Positions 6,341 through 12,741 of a stretch of 12,741 nucleotides of DNA are shown here, in pieces. The DNA is from an uncultured Veillonella sp. (lineage in GTDB: Bacteria > Bacillota > Negativicutes > Veillonellales > Veillonellaceae), in NCBI GenBank assembly GCA_900556785.1, contig USQK01000050.1:1-12741 (forward strand), written 5' to 3'. Under the pieces are notes generated by a model. It was not told the DNA's origin, made no database searches, and was given only the letters and a program-made list of their open reading frames with translations. The translations under genes and the position numbers were made by a program. How positions within the stretch are numbered: the first letter of the stretch is position 1; each line of letters opens with the position of its first letter.

Positions 6341-7445
6341 TTAAACACCTCATCATTTCCTGTATGTGACGTACTAATCCTGGTACGTCTTGGTCTAACT
6401 TGCTAATTTCGATTATAGCTACTCGATCGATAGAATCTGAGATAAGCTCTTCTGTATGTCCTTCTTGCGTAACCTCTATAATAGGGGCAATGCCTTGGGA
6501 CCTTGTTTCTAGTATAACTATATCCACAGGCATAAACTGTGATATTTCATACAGATTTGATTGTTCTTTAGTGCGTATACGAATCGCTGTTTCATTAGGG
6601 CCTGCAATAGCCACCGCATCAGCACCAGCTTTATAAGAAAGGTCTGTATCGGTCCCTTCATGATCCATTTGAAAGCCGTGTTTATCACTCTTTACAACAC
6701 CTACAGAAAACCCAGCTCGTTGTAACTCAGCTACAAGACGGGTTACTACCGTAGTCTTACCTGTTTTACGTTTTGATGCTACTACACTAATAAGCGGCAC
6801 ACGACGGAACTCATTTTCTGCTAATGCACGAGCCCATTGATAGTCATCATAATGATTTACATTACTTAGCTCCCAATCATAATCACTGGCATCAATAGAT
6901 TCAACATGACCAATCGTATCAAGGGCATGCTGCAACGATACGTCTTTACCGGCTAGAATAGATGGAAGTAATGATACAATATGAGGTCTATAAATTCCCG
7001 CCATAGGTTCTGGCTTACCTCTAGAACCAGTAGGAACTATGACATTCCAATTGTTATGATTCACTTGATATAACCAATCATAATATAAATCCATAGGCAT
7101 AAATGGCATATCTACAGCCATCACCGCATAGGCAGGACTCATTCCAACAGCTAGAGCACTATAAAGTCCCCCTAGAGGACCACGTCGCTCAATAGAATCC
7201 CGAACAATAGAAACTTTTTTCTTCTCATCGTTCGATAACGTATCAATGATATGAGTCTGAATGGCATGTCCTAACTGATCATCATCACCAATGGAGATGA
7301 TGATATCATCCACATCCGCATCTAATCCCTTACGAAGTGCATGAGATATGAGGCTTTCACCATTAACCCAAGGCAATAATGCCTTAGGTTGCCCCATTCG
7401 AGAACTCAAACCACCAGCCAAAATAATTAAACCTAATTTATCCAC
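6321..7445 (-). CDS. mobAB: MobA-MobB fusion: molybdenum cofactor guanylyltransferase with MobB GTPase domain
   Basis: A 374-residue two-domain protein. Residues 1-205 are a MobA-type nucleotidyltransferase (LAGGLSSRMGQPKALLPW at 9-26, GPLGGL at 89-94, metal-binding VDMPF at 111-115), which attaches GMP to molybdenum cofactor for bis-MGD enzymes. Residues 216-370 are MobB (P-loop ASKRKTGKTT at 223-232, then KHGFQMDHEGTDTD and KAGADAV), a GTP-binding partner. The P-loop has Ser where the first Gly is usual. PKALLP is shared with CTP-using MocA, so the nucleotide is not fully certain. The start is GTG (7443-7445), overlapping the thiT stop by eight bases with only a weak AGGA (7450-7453); translation probably depends on coupling. 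Confidence 0.9.
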   Translation of the reverse strand: MDKLGLIILAGGLSSRMGQPKALLPWVNGESLISHALRKGLDADVDDIIISIGDDDQLGHAIQTHIIDTLSNDEKKKVSIVRDSIERRGPLGGLYSALAVGMSPAYAVMAVDMPFMPMDLYYDWLYQVNHNNWNVIVPTGSRGKPEPMAGIYRPHIVSLLPSILAGKDVSLQHALDTIGHVESIDASDYDWELSNVNHYDDYQWARALAENEFRRVPLISVVASKRKTGKTTVVTRLVAELQRAGFSVGVVKSDKHGFQMDHEGTDTDLSYKAGADAVAIAGPNETAIRIRTKEQSNLYEISQFMPVDIVILETRSQGIAPIIEVTQEGHTEELISDSIDRVAIIEISKLDQDVPGLVRHIQEMMRCLNGRRYC

Positions 7446-7968
7446 GACGTCCTAAACCTCGTTTAACACCTTGGTAGATGAATAGTAAAACAACAATATT
7501 TAAAATCCCATCTGGCACCATATAAGAGGCATTATAAATCATGGAGTAAATCCATGGATTTTGACCTTGAGGTGCATAGCTAGCGAACACAACGGCACCG
7601 CTCACAACAGTGGCGATCCAGCGCAATATAATACCAACAATAGAACCTGTAATGAGTCCAGAAATAGAATCTTTGAAGTAACCACATACACCTATGGCAC
7701 CATAAGCAACTAGATAATCCAATATAATACTTAAATAGTGTACAGATGATTTAAAGCCTAAAATAAAATGTAAAATACCATATACGACGCCAGCAAAAAT
7801 TCCTCGTGCACCACCCCAACGATAGGCATAAATCATGAGCGGCACCAAAGCTGCAGCCTTAATAGAGCCTCCTTGAGGCATATGAAAAATCGTAATAAAG
7901 GATAATACTTGAGCAATTGCAATCGCCACACCTGCTTCTGCAAGCATGCGAGTTTTGGACTGATCCAT
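7438..7968 (-). CDS. thiT: Thiamine ECF transporter S-component
   Basis: A 176-residue membrane protein with six hydrophobic segments, the usual ThiT size. It carries the family signatures: MPQGGSI (30-36), LDYLVAYGAIG (83-93), LLRWIA-like ILRWIA (114-119) and FASYAPQGQNPWIYS followed by YNASYMVP (145-152), which closely parallels Bacillus YuaJ/ThiT. It binds thiamine and works with a shared ECF energising module encoded elsewhere. The ATG at 7966-7968 has GGAGG (7978-7982) nine bases upstream; a longer reading from 8016 would add a polar, unlikely N-terminus. It is the first gene of the operon with mobAB and moeA. I see no TPP riboswitch in its leader, which is unusual for thiamine transporters. 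Confidence 0.9.
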   Translation of the reverse strand: MDQSKTRMLAEAGVAIAIAQVLSFITIFHMPQGGSIKAAALVPLMIYAYRWGGARGIFAGVVYGILHFILGFKSSVHYLSIILDYLVAYGAIGVCGYFKDSISGLITGSIVGIILRWIATVVSGAVVFASYAPQGQNPWIYSMIYNASYMVPDGILNIVVLLFIYQGVKRGLGRRG

Positions 7969-8027
7969 GTCAATCAACCTCCTTTTACCATATATATTAA
8001 TGTATATAACTTGCATAATCTACTTGT

Positions 8028-8056
8028 ATTGTACTACAGTTCGTTTCCGAGTCCAA
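8028..8056 (-). promoter_or_regulatory. Promoter of the thiT-mobAB-moeA operon
   Basis: TACAAT (8028-8033) is a good -10 box; TTGGAC (8051-8056), 17 bases away, is a moderate -35. The -35 overlaps the left half of the inverted repeat 8042-8073, so that repeat could control both divergent promoters. Confidence 0.5.
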
Positions 8057-8073
8057 ACAAAATATTCGGAACG
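8042..8073. promoter_or_regulatory. Inverted repeat between the divergent thiT and guaC promoters
   Basis: CGTTTCCGA (8042-8050) faces TCGGAACG (8066-8073), perfect apart from one extra T. It lies just before the guaC -35 box and over the thiT -35 box. The right arm read on the minus strand (GTTCCGAATATT) resembles the PurR box core (CCGAAC with A/T flanks) but is not exact, and the spacing is shorter than usual. A purine-responsive operator is possible given guaC; this is inference. Confidence 0.4.
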
Positions 8074-8075
8074 TA

Positions 8076-8104
8076 TTGAAAATTTTACGCGACTCTTGTA
8101 TAAT
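8076..8104 (+). promoter_or_regulatory. guaC promoter
   Basis: TTGAAA (8076-8081) and TATAAT (8099-8104) with a 17-base spacer, close to the sigma-A consensus. The predicted start is near 8111, giving a leader of about 35 bases with AAGGAG at 8131-8136. Confidence 0.85.
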
Positions 8105-8147
8105 GGTACAGGTTCAATTTGTAATACTCGAAGGAGATATAGAAAAT

Positions 8148-9134
8148 ATGATTAATACAACGAACATCTTTGATTATGAAGACGTGCAATTAATTCCTAA
8201 TAAATGTATCGTAACTAGCCGTAGCGAATGTGATACACATGTTAAATTAGGTAATCGCACATTCCGCTTGCCAGTAGTTCCTGCAAATATGCAAACTATT
8301 ATCGACGAAGAATTGGCAGAGAAATTAGCTCGTGAAGGTTATTTCTATATCATGCATCGTTTTCAACCAGAACGTCGTATGGACTTTGTAAAACGCATGC
8401 ACGACCTTAATTTATATTCTTCTATTTCCATTGGTGTAAAACCAGAAGAATTTGCTTTAGTTGACGAATTCAAAAAAGCAAACTTAACACCTGAATACAT
8501 TACAATCGATATTGCACATGGTCACTCCAACGCAGTAATCGATATGATTCAATACATCAAAAAGAACTTGCCTGGAACTTTCGTTATCGCTGGTAACGTA
8601 GGTACACCAGAAGCAGTTCGTGAACTTGAAAATGCTGGTGCAGATGCAACTAAAGTTGGTATCGGTCCTGGTAAAGTGTGTATCACTAAATTAAAAACTG
8701 GCTTCGGTACTGGTGGTTGGCAATTGGCTGCTGTTCGCTGGTGCGCAAAAGCAGCTACTAAACCTATCATCGCTGACGGCGGTATCCGCGATCATGGCGA
8801 CATCGCTAAATCTATCCGCTTTGGTGCGACTATGGTTATGATTGGTTCCCTATTCGCTGGTCATGAAGAATCTCCAGGGGAAGAAAAAATCGTTGACGGC
8901 AAAGCAGTAAAAGAATACTTTGGTTCTGCTTCTGAGTTCCAAAAAGGTGAACGCAAAAACGTGGAAGGTAAAAAAATCTTCATCGATTCCAAAGGTTCTA
9001 TCTTTGATACATTAGTTGAAATGGAACAAGATTTACAATCCGCTATTTCTTACGCTGGTGGTACTACTCTACAAGCAATTCGCAAAGTAGACTATGTACT
9101 TGTTAAAAACTCCATCTTCAACGGTGACCGTTAA
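8148..9134 (+). CDS. guaC: GMP reductase
   Basis: A 328-residue cytoplasmic enzyme that reduces GMP to IMP with NADPH, returning guanine nucleotides to the adenine branch of purine salvage. It is of the Bacillus type and highly conserved: FDYEDVQLIP near the start, PANMQTIID (45-53), the catalytic loop GIGPGKVCITK with Cys178, GFGTGGWQLAA, the phosphate-binding ADGGIR (209-214), and FGSASEFQKGE. The length fits. The ATG at 8148-8150 has AAGGAG (8131-8136) upstream; an in-frame ATG at 8076 lies inside the promoter and is not the start. It is the only plus-strand gene in the window, transcribed alone to the terminator 9150-9179. Confidence 0.96.
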   Translation: MINTTNIFDYEDVQLIPNKCIVTSRSECDTHVKLGNRTFRLPVVPANMQTIIDEELAEKLAREGYFYIMHRFQPERRMDFVKRMHDLNLYSSISIGVKPEEFALVDEFKKANLTPEYITIDIAHGHSNAVIDMIQYIKKNLPGTFVIAGNVGTPEAVRELENAGADATKVGIGPGKVCITKLKTGFGTGGWQLAAVRWCAKAATKPIIADGGIRDHGDIAKSIRFGATMVMIGSLFAGHEESPGEEKIVDGKAVKEYFGSASEFQKGERKNVEGKKIFIDSKGSIFDTLVEMEQDLQSAISYAGGTTLQAIRKVDYVLVKNSIFNGDR

Positions 9135-9149
9135 TACAATATTACATGT

Positions 9150-9179
9150 AAAAGCCACAGGATTTATCCTGTGGCTTTT
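9150..9179 (+). terminator. guaC terminator
   Basis: A perfect 14-bp stem (9150-9163 with 9166-9179, arm AAAAGCCACAGGAT), closing on a short TT centre and followed by a T-run. It is 15 bases past the guaC stop. Confidence 0.9.
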
Positions 9180-9241
9180 TTGTATGTAATCAATGTGATT
9201 TACAACATATTCGTAATAATATTGTCATATTTCATAAAAAC

Positions 9242-9270
9242 AGCCCCAAAGACATATCGTCTTTGGGGCT
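9242..9270 (-). terminator. Terminator of the MFS permease gene
   Basis: A perfect 12-bp stem (9242-9253 with 9259-9270, arm AGCCCCAAAGAC) and a 5-base loop, followed on the minus strand by a run of five T. It starts six bases beyond the permease stop and faces the guaC terminator. Confidence 0.9.
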
Positions 9271-9275
9271 ATTAT

Positions 9276-10460
9276 TTAAGCTTCAGCTTCTTTTGATTTT
9301 TCCATTAACATATAAGCGTATTTACCAGTACCTGCACTTACTACAAGTAATGCAGTCAATACGATAAATGCTACTGTAAGACTTGTGCCATGAGCAATGA
9401 AACCAATCAATGCTGGCCCCATTAAAATTCCCATATAGCCAAGCATGGTAGATGTTGCCACAGCTTGTGTCATAGGAATTACATTTTGTTCCCCCATAGC
9501 AGAGAACAAGTTTGGTACTACCATAGCTAAGGCAATACCAAGTAATAAATACGTATACATAGAGCCATAACCTGGTAAGAATACGATAAGCCCCATTGCA
9601 ATAGCGCCTAATAAATACCCACCAACAACAACTTGTTTAGAGGTTAAATGTTTACCAATTGTATTCCCTAGCAAACGGCCAATACACATAGTACCATTAA
9701 AGAGCATAACACCCATAACGGCCTCTTCAATAACGATACCTTTATCTTCGAACAGGTATAATGCACTCCAGTCCCCTACGGCACCTTCAACCAAGTAAGA
9801 TACAAATGACAATAGGCCAAAGATAATAGCAATGGGATGGAAAGATAATGGGCTTTTAGATTTTTTAACAACCTTTGCATTTGGATCACTACCAAAGGTC
9901 AACATAAATTGGCTAATCACAATCATGGCAATAAACAATACGATGAGAAGTCCCCAAATACTTTCATTAATAGGTAAGGATAATATTTTTAAGAGCACTA
10001 GCAAAACACCAGCACCGGCAAAACCGCCTAAACTCCATCCACCGTGATAGGCACCCATTAAGTGTTTCTTACTCACCTTTTCTGTCAAGATAGCTTGTAA
10101 ATTGGCAGACGCACCACTTAAGCCGACGCCAATACCAAAGAAGAATAAAGCAGCTGTGGTCGTAGCAATTGTAGAGCACATGGTAACAACCGCAAGAGAT
10201 AACATCCCAATAAAGCTAGCTAATAAAACGACTTTCTTGCATCCAAAGTTCTCTACTAGCTTACCAGCTATGGCCATGGACAAACAAGAGCCTACACCGA
10301 GCACTAAAATCATAGAGCCCAATACATCTTCACCGATACTAAGCTTTGCTTTTAAATATGGTACAAAGCCAGCCCATAAAGCTGTATACATACCTGGAAT
10401 AAAGAATCCCCCAAAGGCACCACGAATATTTGCTGTTGAAATAGAAACTTGATCGCTCAT
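9276..10460 (-). CDS. Major facilitator superfamily permease (YbjJ/FucP-like)
   Basis: A 394-residue inner-membrane protein with about twelve hydrophobic segments split by a charged loop (DPNAKVVKKSKS, near the middle), the normal MFS layout. FGGFFIPGMYTALWAGFVPYLK at the start, GKLVENFGCKKVVL between helices 2 and 3 (the MFS motif A region) and GGWSLGGFAGAG in helix 5 recall YbjJ-like and sugar-proton symporter relatives. The substrate cannot be told from sequence. The ATG at 10458-10460 has AAAGGA (10465-10470) just upstream. It is a single-gene unit with its own terminator (9242-9270) and an unusual GC-rich leader. Confidence is high for the family, low for the substrate. Confidence 0.85.
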   Translation of the reverse strand: MSDQVSISTANIRGAFGGFFIPGMYTALWAGFVPYLKAKLSIGEDVLGSMILVLGVGSCLSMAIAGKLVENFGCKKVVLLASFIGMLSLAVVTMCSTIATTTAALFFFGIGVGLSGASANLQAILTEKVSKKHLMGAYHGGWSLGGFAGAGVLLVLLKILSLPINESIWGLLIVLFIAMIVISQFMLTFGSDPNAKVVKKSKSPLSFHPIAIIFGLLSFVSYLVEGAVGDWSALYLFEDKGIVIEEAVMGVMLFNGTMCIGRLLGNTIGKHLTSKQVVVGGYLLGAIAMGLIVFLPGYGSMYTYLLLGIALAMVVPNLFSAMGEQNVIPMTQAVATSTMLGYMGILMGPALIGFIAHGTSLTVAFIVLTALLVVSAGTGKYAYMLMEKSKEAEA

Positions 10461-10541
10461 TACATCCTTTCTGGCTTCTAGAACCGTCCGGCGAAGAAAG
10501 GCCCTTTTTATCCGCAGTGCACTAAAACTTGTGCCTTAGCA
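10461..10541 (-). promoter_or_regulatory. GC-rich structured leader of the MFS gene
   Basis: This stretch is markedly richer in G+C than the surrounding spacer. On the minus strand it can form a hairpin at 10519-10534 (GCAC, 8-base loop, GTGC) and another at 10473-10485 (GGTT, 5-base loop, AGCC with a G-T pair), just upstream of the ribosome site. A possible -10 is TAAAAT (10549-10554). I compared it from memory with the common riboswitch classes and recognise none. Confidence 0.35.
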
Positions 10542-10586
10542 GGAAACCATTTTAATTACATATGATTTATTATTGGAATATAATAA

Positions 10587-10613
10587 CTCTCTTTATGATA
10601 CATGTAAAGAGGG
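10587..10613 (-). terminator. Candidate terminator after dcuC
   Basis: A nine-pair stem (10587-10595 with 10605-10613, core CTCTTTA/TAAAGAG, one G-T pair) and a 9-base loop. The T-tract is better on the plus strand (TTTT) than on the minus strand (TTATTATATT), so the direction is unsure. It lies about 80 bases after the dcuC stop. The rest of the gap 10542-10694 shows no gene. Confidence 0.4.
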
Positions 10614-10694
10614 TTTTCTAATTTTAAACTAAACTTAAAAAGCGATATATAGTATATCTGGTTAAATATAACTAATTAGTCTTTTAGATGACAG

Positions 10695-12050
10695 TTAGTA
10701 AAGGAGACATATCCCCACACAACTTGTAAGTAATGCTACAAGAACAGGTACAGCAGTTCGTTTAAGTAAGTCTACTGACTTAATATGTGCCACGCCTGCT
10801 ACGCCGACCATTACCGGACTGATTGGGCTAAGGAATAAGCCTAGGCTTGCACCGTTTTGCATACCAAGCATAGTAGTAATCGGATCCAAGCCTAGATGAG
10901 CTACGATATTAGGTACTAGTGGAACCAAAGTAAATAACGGCGCTACATTGCTACCTGTCACCATGCTAAGGCCTAACATACCACCCCCTAGCACAGAGGT
11001 AAGTCCTATGGAGTTAAGAGATAATGTTTGAAGTGCCCCAAGCAAGGATTCAATAATACCTAAACTCACTAGTCCTTGTGCAAAGATTTGTCCCCCTATA
11101 ATAAGTGTCACTGCATAAGAGAACTGGTTCCCCATACCTTCAAAGAAAATAGTTGTACTTTTAAGAACTGTCCTCAGATTTCGATGACGAATTAATTCAG
11201 CTAATAAAGCTATACCAAAGGCAAGCATCATAGCAAGGGTAACATTCATCTTCACCCCAGGAAAGCCATATTGACTAAAGCCCAAAATAAAACACAATGG
11301 TAATAATGGGAATATCATATACGGCTTAGGCCCTATTGGCGCCTCTGGAATACTTTCACAAGCATCTATAACCTTAGGTTCCTCCACCCGGTCACGATAT
11401 TTCTGCCAGAAAAAGTGTGCTATAGCAGTCACAATGGCGACTAAGAAATAAAGACGCAACTGGTAGCCTACAAAATAGTTTGGCACAGGCATATTCAAGG
11501 TCTTTGCAATGAGTAAGGTAGATACCGCACCAGGTCCTACGTCCATAAGATGTCCTGTTGCAATAACCGCTGCAGCCCCCACTGGGCTCACCCCAAGGCG
11601 AAGTAATACGGGATACATAGTAACCATCATAAGGAGTGCAAGACTCAACGGATTAGGTACACAAATAGACAGTCCCATATTAAGAAGAAACATTAGGGCC
11701 AGTACAATATATGGGCGATTTAGACGATATAAAGGACGTATAAATGTGTGTGCCAATCTCGTCCCTGCCCCAATATGTTCCATATATTTTGCATAACCGG
11801 CACAGGTCATAATCATGAGGCCTAAATTTACTATATTCTCGGATGTAGTAATTCGCACAATATCCATGGCATCAAATACCAAGACACCTGTAGATTGAGA
11901 CTCAACGAGTATAGCATCAATCCAATTTGCTTCATAAGCAATAAACATCATGAGAATCCCCATACCAATTAAAACTGGCTGTGGTTGATAGCGCTTCATT
12001 AACAATATACCTGTAATAGCAATAATGGTGATACATATAACTATATTCAT
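10695..12050 (-). CDS. dcuC: C4-dicarboxylate transporter, DcuC family
   Basis: A 451-residue inner-membrane protein with about twelve hydrophobic segments. It resembles E. coli DcuC along its length: TGVLVFDAMDIV near residues 54-65, LGLMIMTCAGYAKYMEHIGA, IAHFFWQKYRDR before the central loop, IFAQGLVSLGIIESL, a TGSNVAPLFTLVPLVP segment, and LSPISPVMVGVAGVAHI with KRTAVPVLV near the end. DcuC carriers exchange or export succinate, fumarate and malate under anaerobic conditions, which fits an organic-acid fermenter. The ATG at 12048-12050 has GAGGTG (12058-12063) seven bases upstream. It appears to be a single-gene unit with its own upstream region of 11-bp direct repeats. Confidence 0.88.
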   Translation of the reverse strand: MNIVICITIIAITGILLMKRYQPQPVLIGMGILMMFIAYEANWIDAILVESQSTGVLVFDAMDIVRITTSENIVNLGLMIMTCAGYAKYMEHIGAGTRLAHTFIRPLYRLNRPYIVLALMFLLNMGLSICVPNPLSLALLMMVTMYPVLLRLGVSPVGAAAVIATGHLMDVGPGAVSTLLIAKTLNMPVPNYFVGYQLRLYFLVAIVTAIAHFFWQKYRDRVEEPKVIDACESIPEAPIGPKPYMIFPLLPLCFILGFSQYGFPGVKMNVTLAMMLAFGIALLAELIRHRNLRTVLKSTTIFFEGMGNQFSYAVTLIIGGQIFAQGLVSLGIIESLLGALQTLSLNSIGLTSVLGGGMLGLSMVTGSNVAPLFTLVPLVPNIVAHLGLDPITTMLGMQNGASLGLFLSPISPVMVGVAGVAHIKSVDLLKRTAVPVLVALLTSCVGICLLY

Positions 12051-12114
12051 AAATAAGCACCTCTCAACTAGAGAATATATATTAGCCCCATATAAGATGT
12101 ATACTCCACTTGTA

Positions 12115-12147
12115 TTAAACCCATGTTATACCTATATTATACCTATA
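12115..12147 (-). repeat. Three contiguous 11-bp direct repeats upstream of dcuC
   Basis: On the plus strand: TTAAACCCATG (12115-12125), then TTATACCTATA (12126-12136) and TTATACCTATA again (12137-12147). The last two are identical and the first matches at 8 of 11 positions. The 11-base period puts each copy on the same DNA face, as in operators of OmpR-type response regulators. If TATACA near 12097 is the -10 box, the nearest repeat overlaps -35. Confidence 0.55.
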
Positions 12148-12179
12148 TCATGCACAAAAGATAAATAAAAATACAATGA

Positions 12180-12214
12180 AAAAGCACTATTATCCTTGAG
12201 ATAACAGTGCTTTT
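12180..12214 (-). terminator. Terminator of the M20 peptidase gene
   Basis: AAAAGCACT (12180-12188) pairs with AGTGCTTTT (12206-12214); after one mismatch TTATC pairs with GATAA around a 5-base loop. The minus-strand end is T-rich. It lies 100 bases past the M20 stop, in a gap (12051-12314) that otherwise contains only the dcuC upstream region. Confidence 0.75.
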
Positions 12215-12314
12215 AAGATAGAAATATCTAATTGATTTTATCATTAAACATACAAATATCTAATCTATTAGACGGATTAGTACATAGATTATTACTTATA
12301 TAATTAAACATTTT

Positions 12315-12741
12315 TTATTTATGCTCTTTCAACCATGCAATAGCATATTCAGCATATACCGCTGATGCGGCAGATAATACAGTATCATCCATATTAAATC
12401 TATTATTATGATGATCGTAGGTAGCCTCGATTTCAGGGTTTTGAATCCCAATAAAAGCAAAGCACCCTGGTTTATCTTGTAAATACCATGCAAAATCTTC
12501 CCCTGGCATTACTTTACGCATTTTAGAAAGCTTGTCTTTACCTAATGTATCAATAACGACACGTTCCGCCAATTCACTGGATGCAGGATCATTAATAGTA
12601 GGCGGTACTTTTTTTACATATTCTAATGTAGCAGTTGCTCCATAAGCCTCAGCAGTATGTTCTACTACGCGTCGTATGGATTCAACATAGTACTCTTCTT
12701 GGTCTGGGTCAAAGAATCGAATGGTCCCCCCCATTTTAGCT
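12315..12741 (-). CDS. M20-family metallopeptidase/amidohydrolase, C-terminal part
   Basis: The last 142 codons of a gene that enters from the right edge; the frame is open to the window end, so the internal ATG at 12734 is not the start. AKMGGTIRFFDP is the usual strand at the end of the dimerisation domain. The C-terminal catalytic part has MPGEDFAWYLQDKPGCFAFIG, matching the family's EDF..yl...PG signature, and YDHHNNRFNMDD, matching the metal-ligand histidine region H...F..D. Relatives hydrolyse N-acyl amino acids, aminobenzoyl-glutamate or hippurate-like amides; the substrate cannot be set from this part. The gene ends with its own terminator before dcuC. Confidence 0.88.
   Translation of the reverse strand, partial: AKMGGTIRFFDPDQEEYYVESIRRVVEHTAEAYGATATLEYVKKVPPTINDPASSELAERVVIDTLGKDKLSKMRKVMPGEDFAWYLQDKPGCFAFIGIQNPEIEATYDHHNNRFNMDDTVLSAASAVYAEYAIAWLKEHK

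Noticed and set aside
7969..8016. Longer ThiT reading from 8016
   Set aside because: The extension includes the GGAGG site itself and a polar stretch not found in ThiT proteins.
7969..8040. TPP riboswitch before thiT
   Set aside because: The leader is too short and AT-rich, and I find no thi-box motifs.
8076..8147. Upstream in-frame start for guaC
   Set aside because: It lies in the -35/-10 promoter region, and the shorter protein matches the family length.
10102..10452. Open frame on the plus strand opposite the MFS gene, and similar plus-strand frames opposite moeA, araC and dcuC
   Set aside because: They are antisense to well-supported genes, with no ribosome sites or family resemblance.
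12034..12043. ATAGTTATAT copies near the cupin (about 4810-4819) and in the dcuC start as further AraC sites
   Set aside because: Only the 10-mer is shared, without the second block; chance matches are expected in AT-rich DNA.

Overview
The window reads as ordinary chromosome of an AT-rich, Gram-negative Firmicute, most likely Veillonella or a close Negativicutes relative. This is inference from gene content: a Bacillus-type GMP reductase, an ECF thiamine S-component, a DcuC dicarboxylate carrier, a tartrate dehydratase start, strong GGAGG ribosome sites and short U-tract terminators. No tRNA, rRNA, CRISPR array or insertion sequence is visible. All genes except guaC lie on the minus strand.

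Left region (1-4800): the first codons of an L(+)-tartrate dehydratase alpha subunit, an AraC regulator, a SemiSWEET sugar transporter, a second AraC regulator, a zeta-toxin-like P-loop kinase and a small cupin. This is a diverged tandem duplication. Each unit has, in the same order, a conserved promoter block, a terminator hairpin, an araC gene, a second hairpin with an AraC promoter, and a cupin 3' end. Unit 2 keeps the whole cupin and has the zeta gene. Unit 1 lacks zeta and keeps only about ten cupin codons, which carry the -35 box of the araC promoter; a SemiSWEET gene sits where the rest of the cupin would be. The two araC genes probably control their neighbours, including the tartrate dehydratase and SemiSWEET promoters, which share a block with no good -35 box, as expected for an activator.

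Middle (4800-9180): a minus-strand operon thiT - mobA/mobB fusion - moeA, with overlapping or nearly overlapping genes, ending in a strong terminator. It supplies thiamine uptake and late molybdenum cofactor steps (GMP attachment and molybdate insertion). guaC is divergent on the plus strand with a near-consensus promoter. An imperfect inverted repeat lies between the two divergent promoters and resembles, weakly, a purine-repressor box. guaC and the next gene end at back-to-back convergent terminators.

Right (9180-12741): an MFS permease with a GC-rich unexplained leader, a DcuC-family C4-dicarboxylate transporter whose upstream region carries three contiguous 11-bp direct repeats, and the C-terminal part of an M20 metallopeptidase/amidohydrolase cut by the window end. 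The tartrate dehydratase start and the DcuC gene fit an anaerobe living on organic acids. The most interesting material is the duplicated AraC module with its embedded promoter, followed by the zeta-AraC operon lacking a visible antitoxin.
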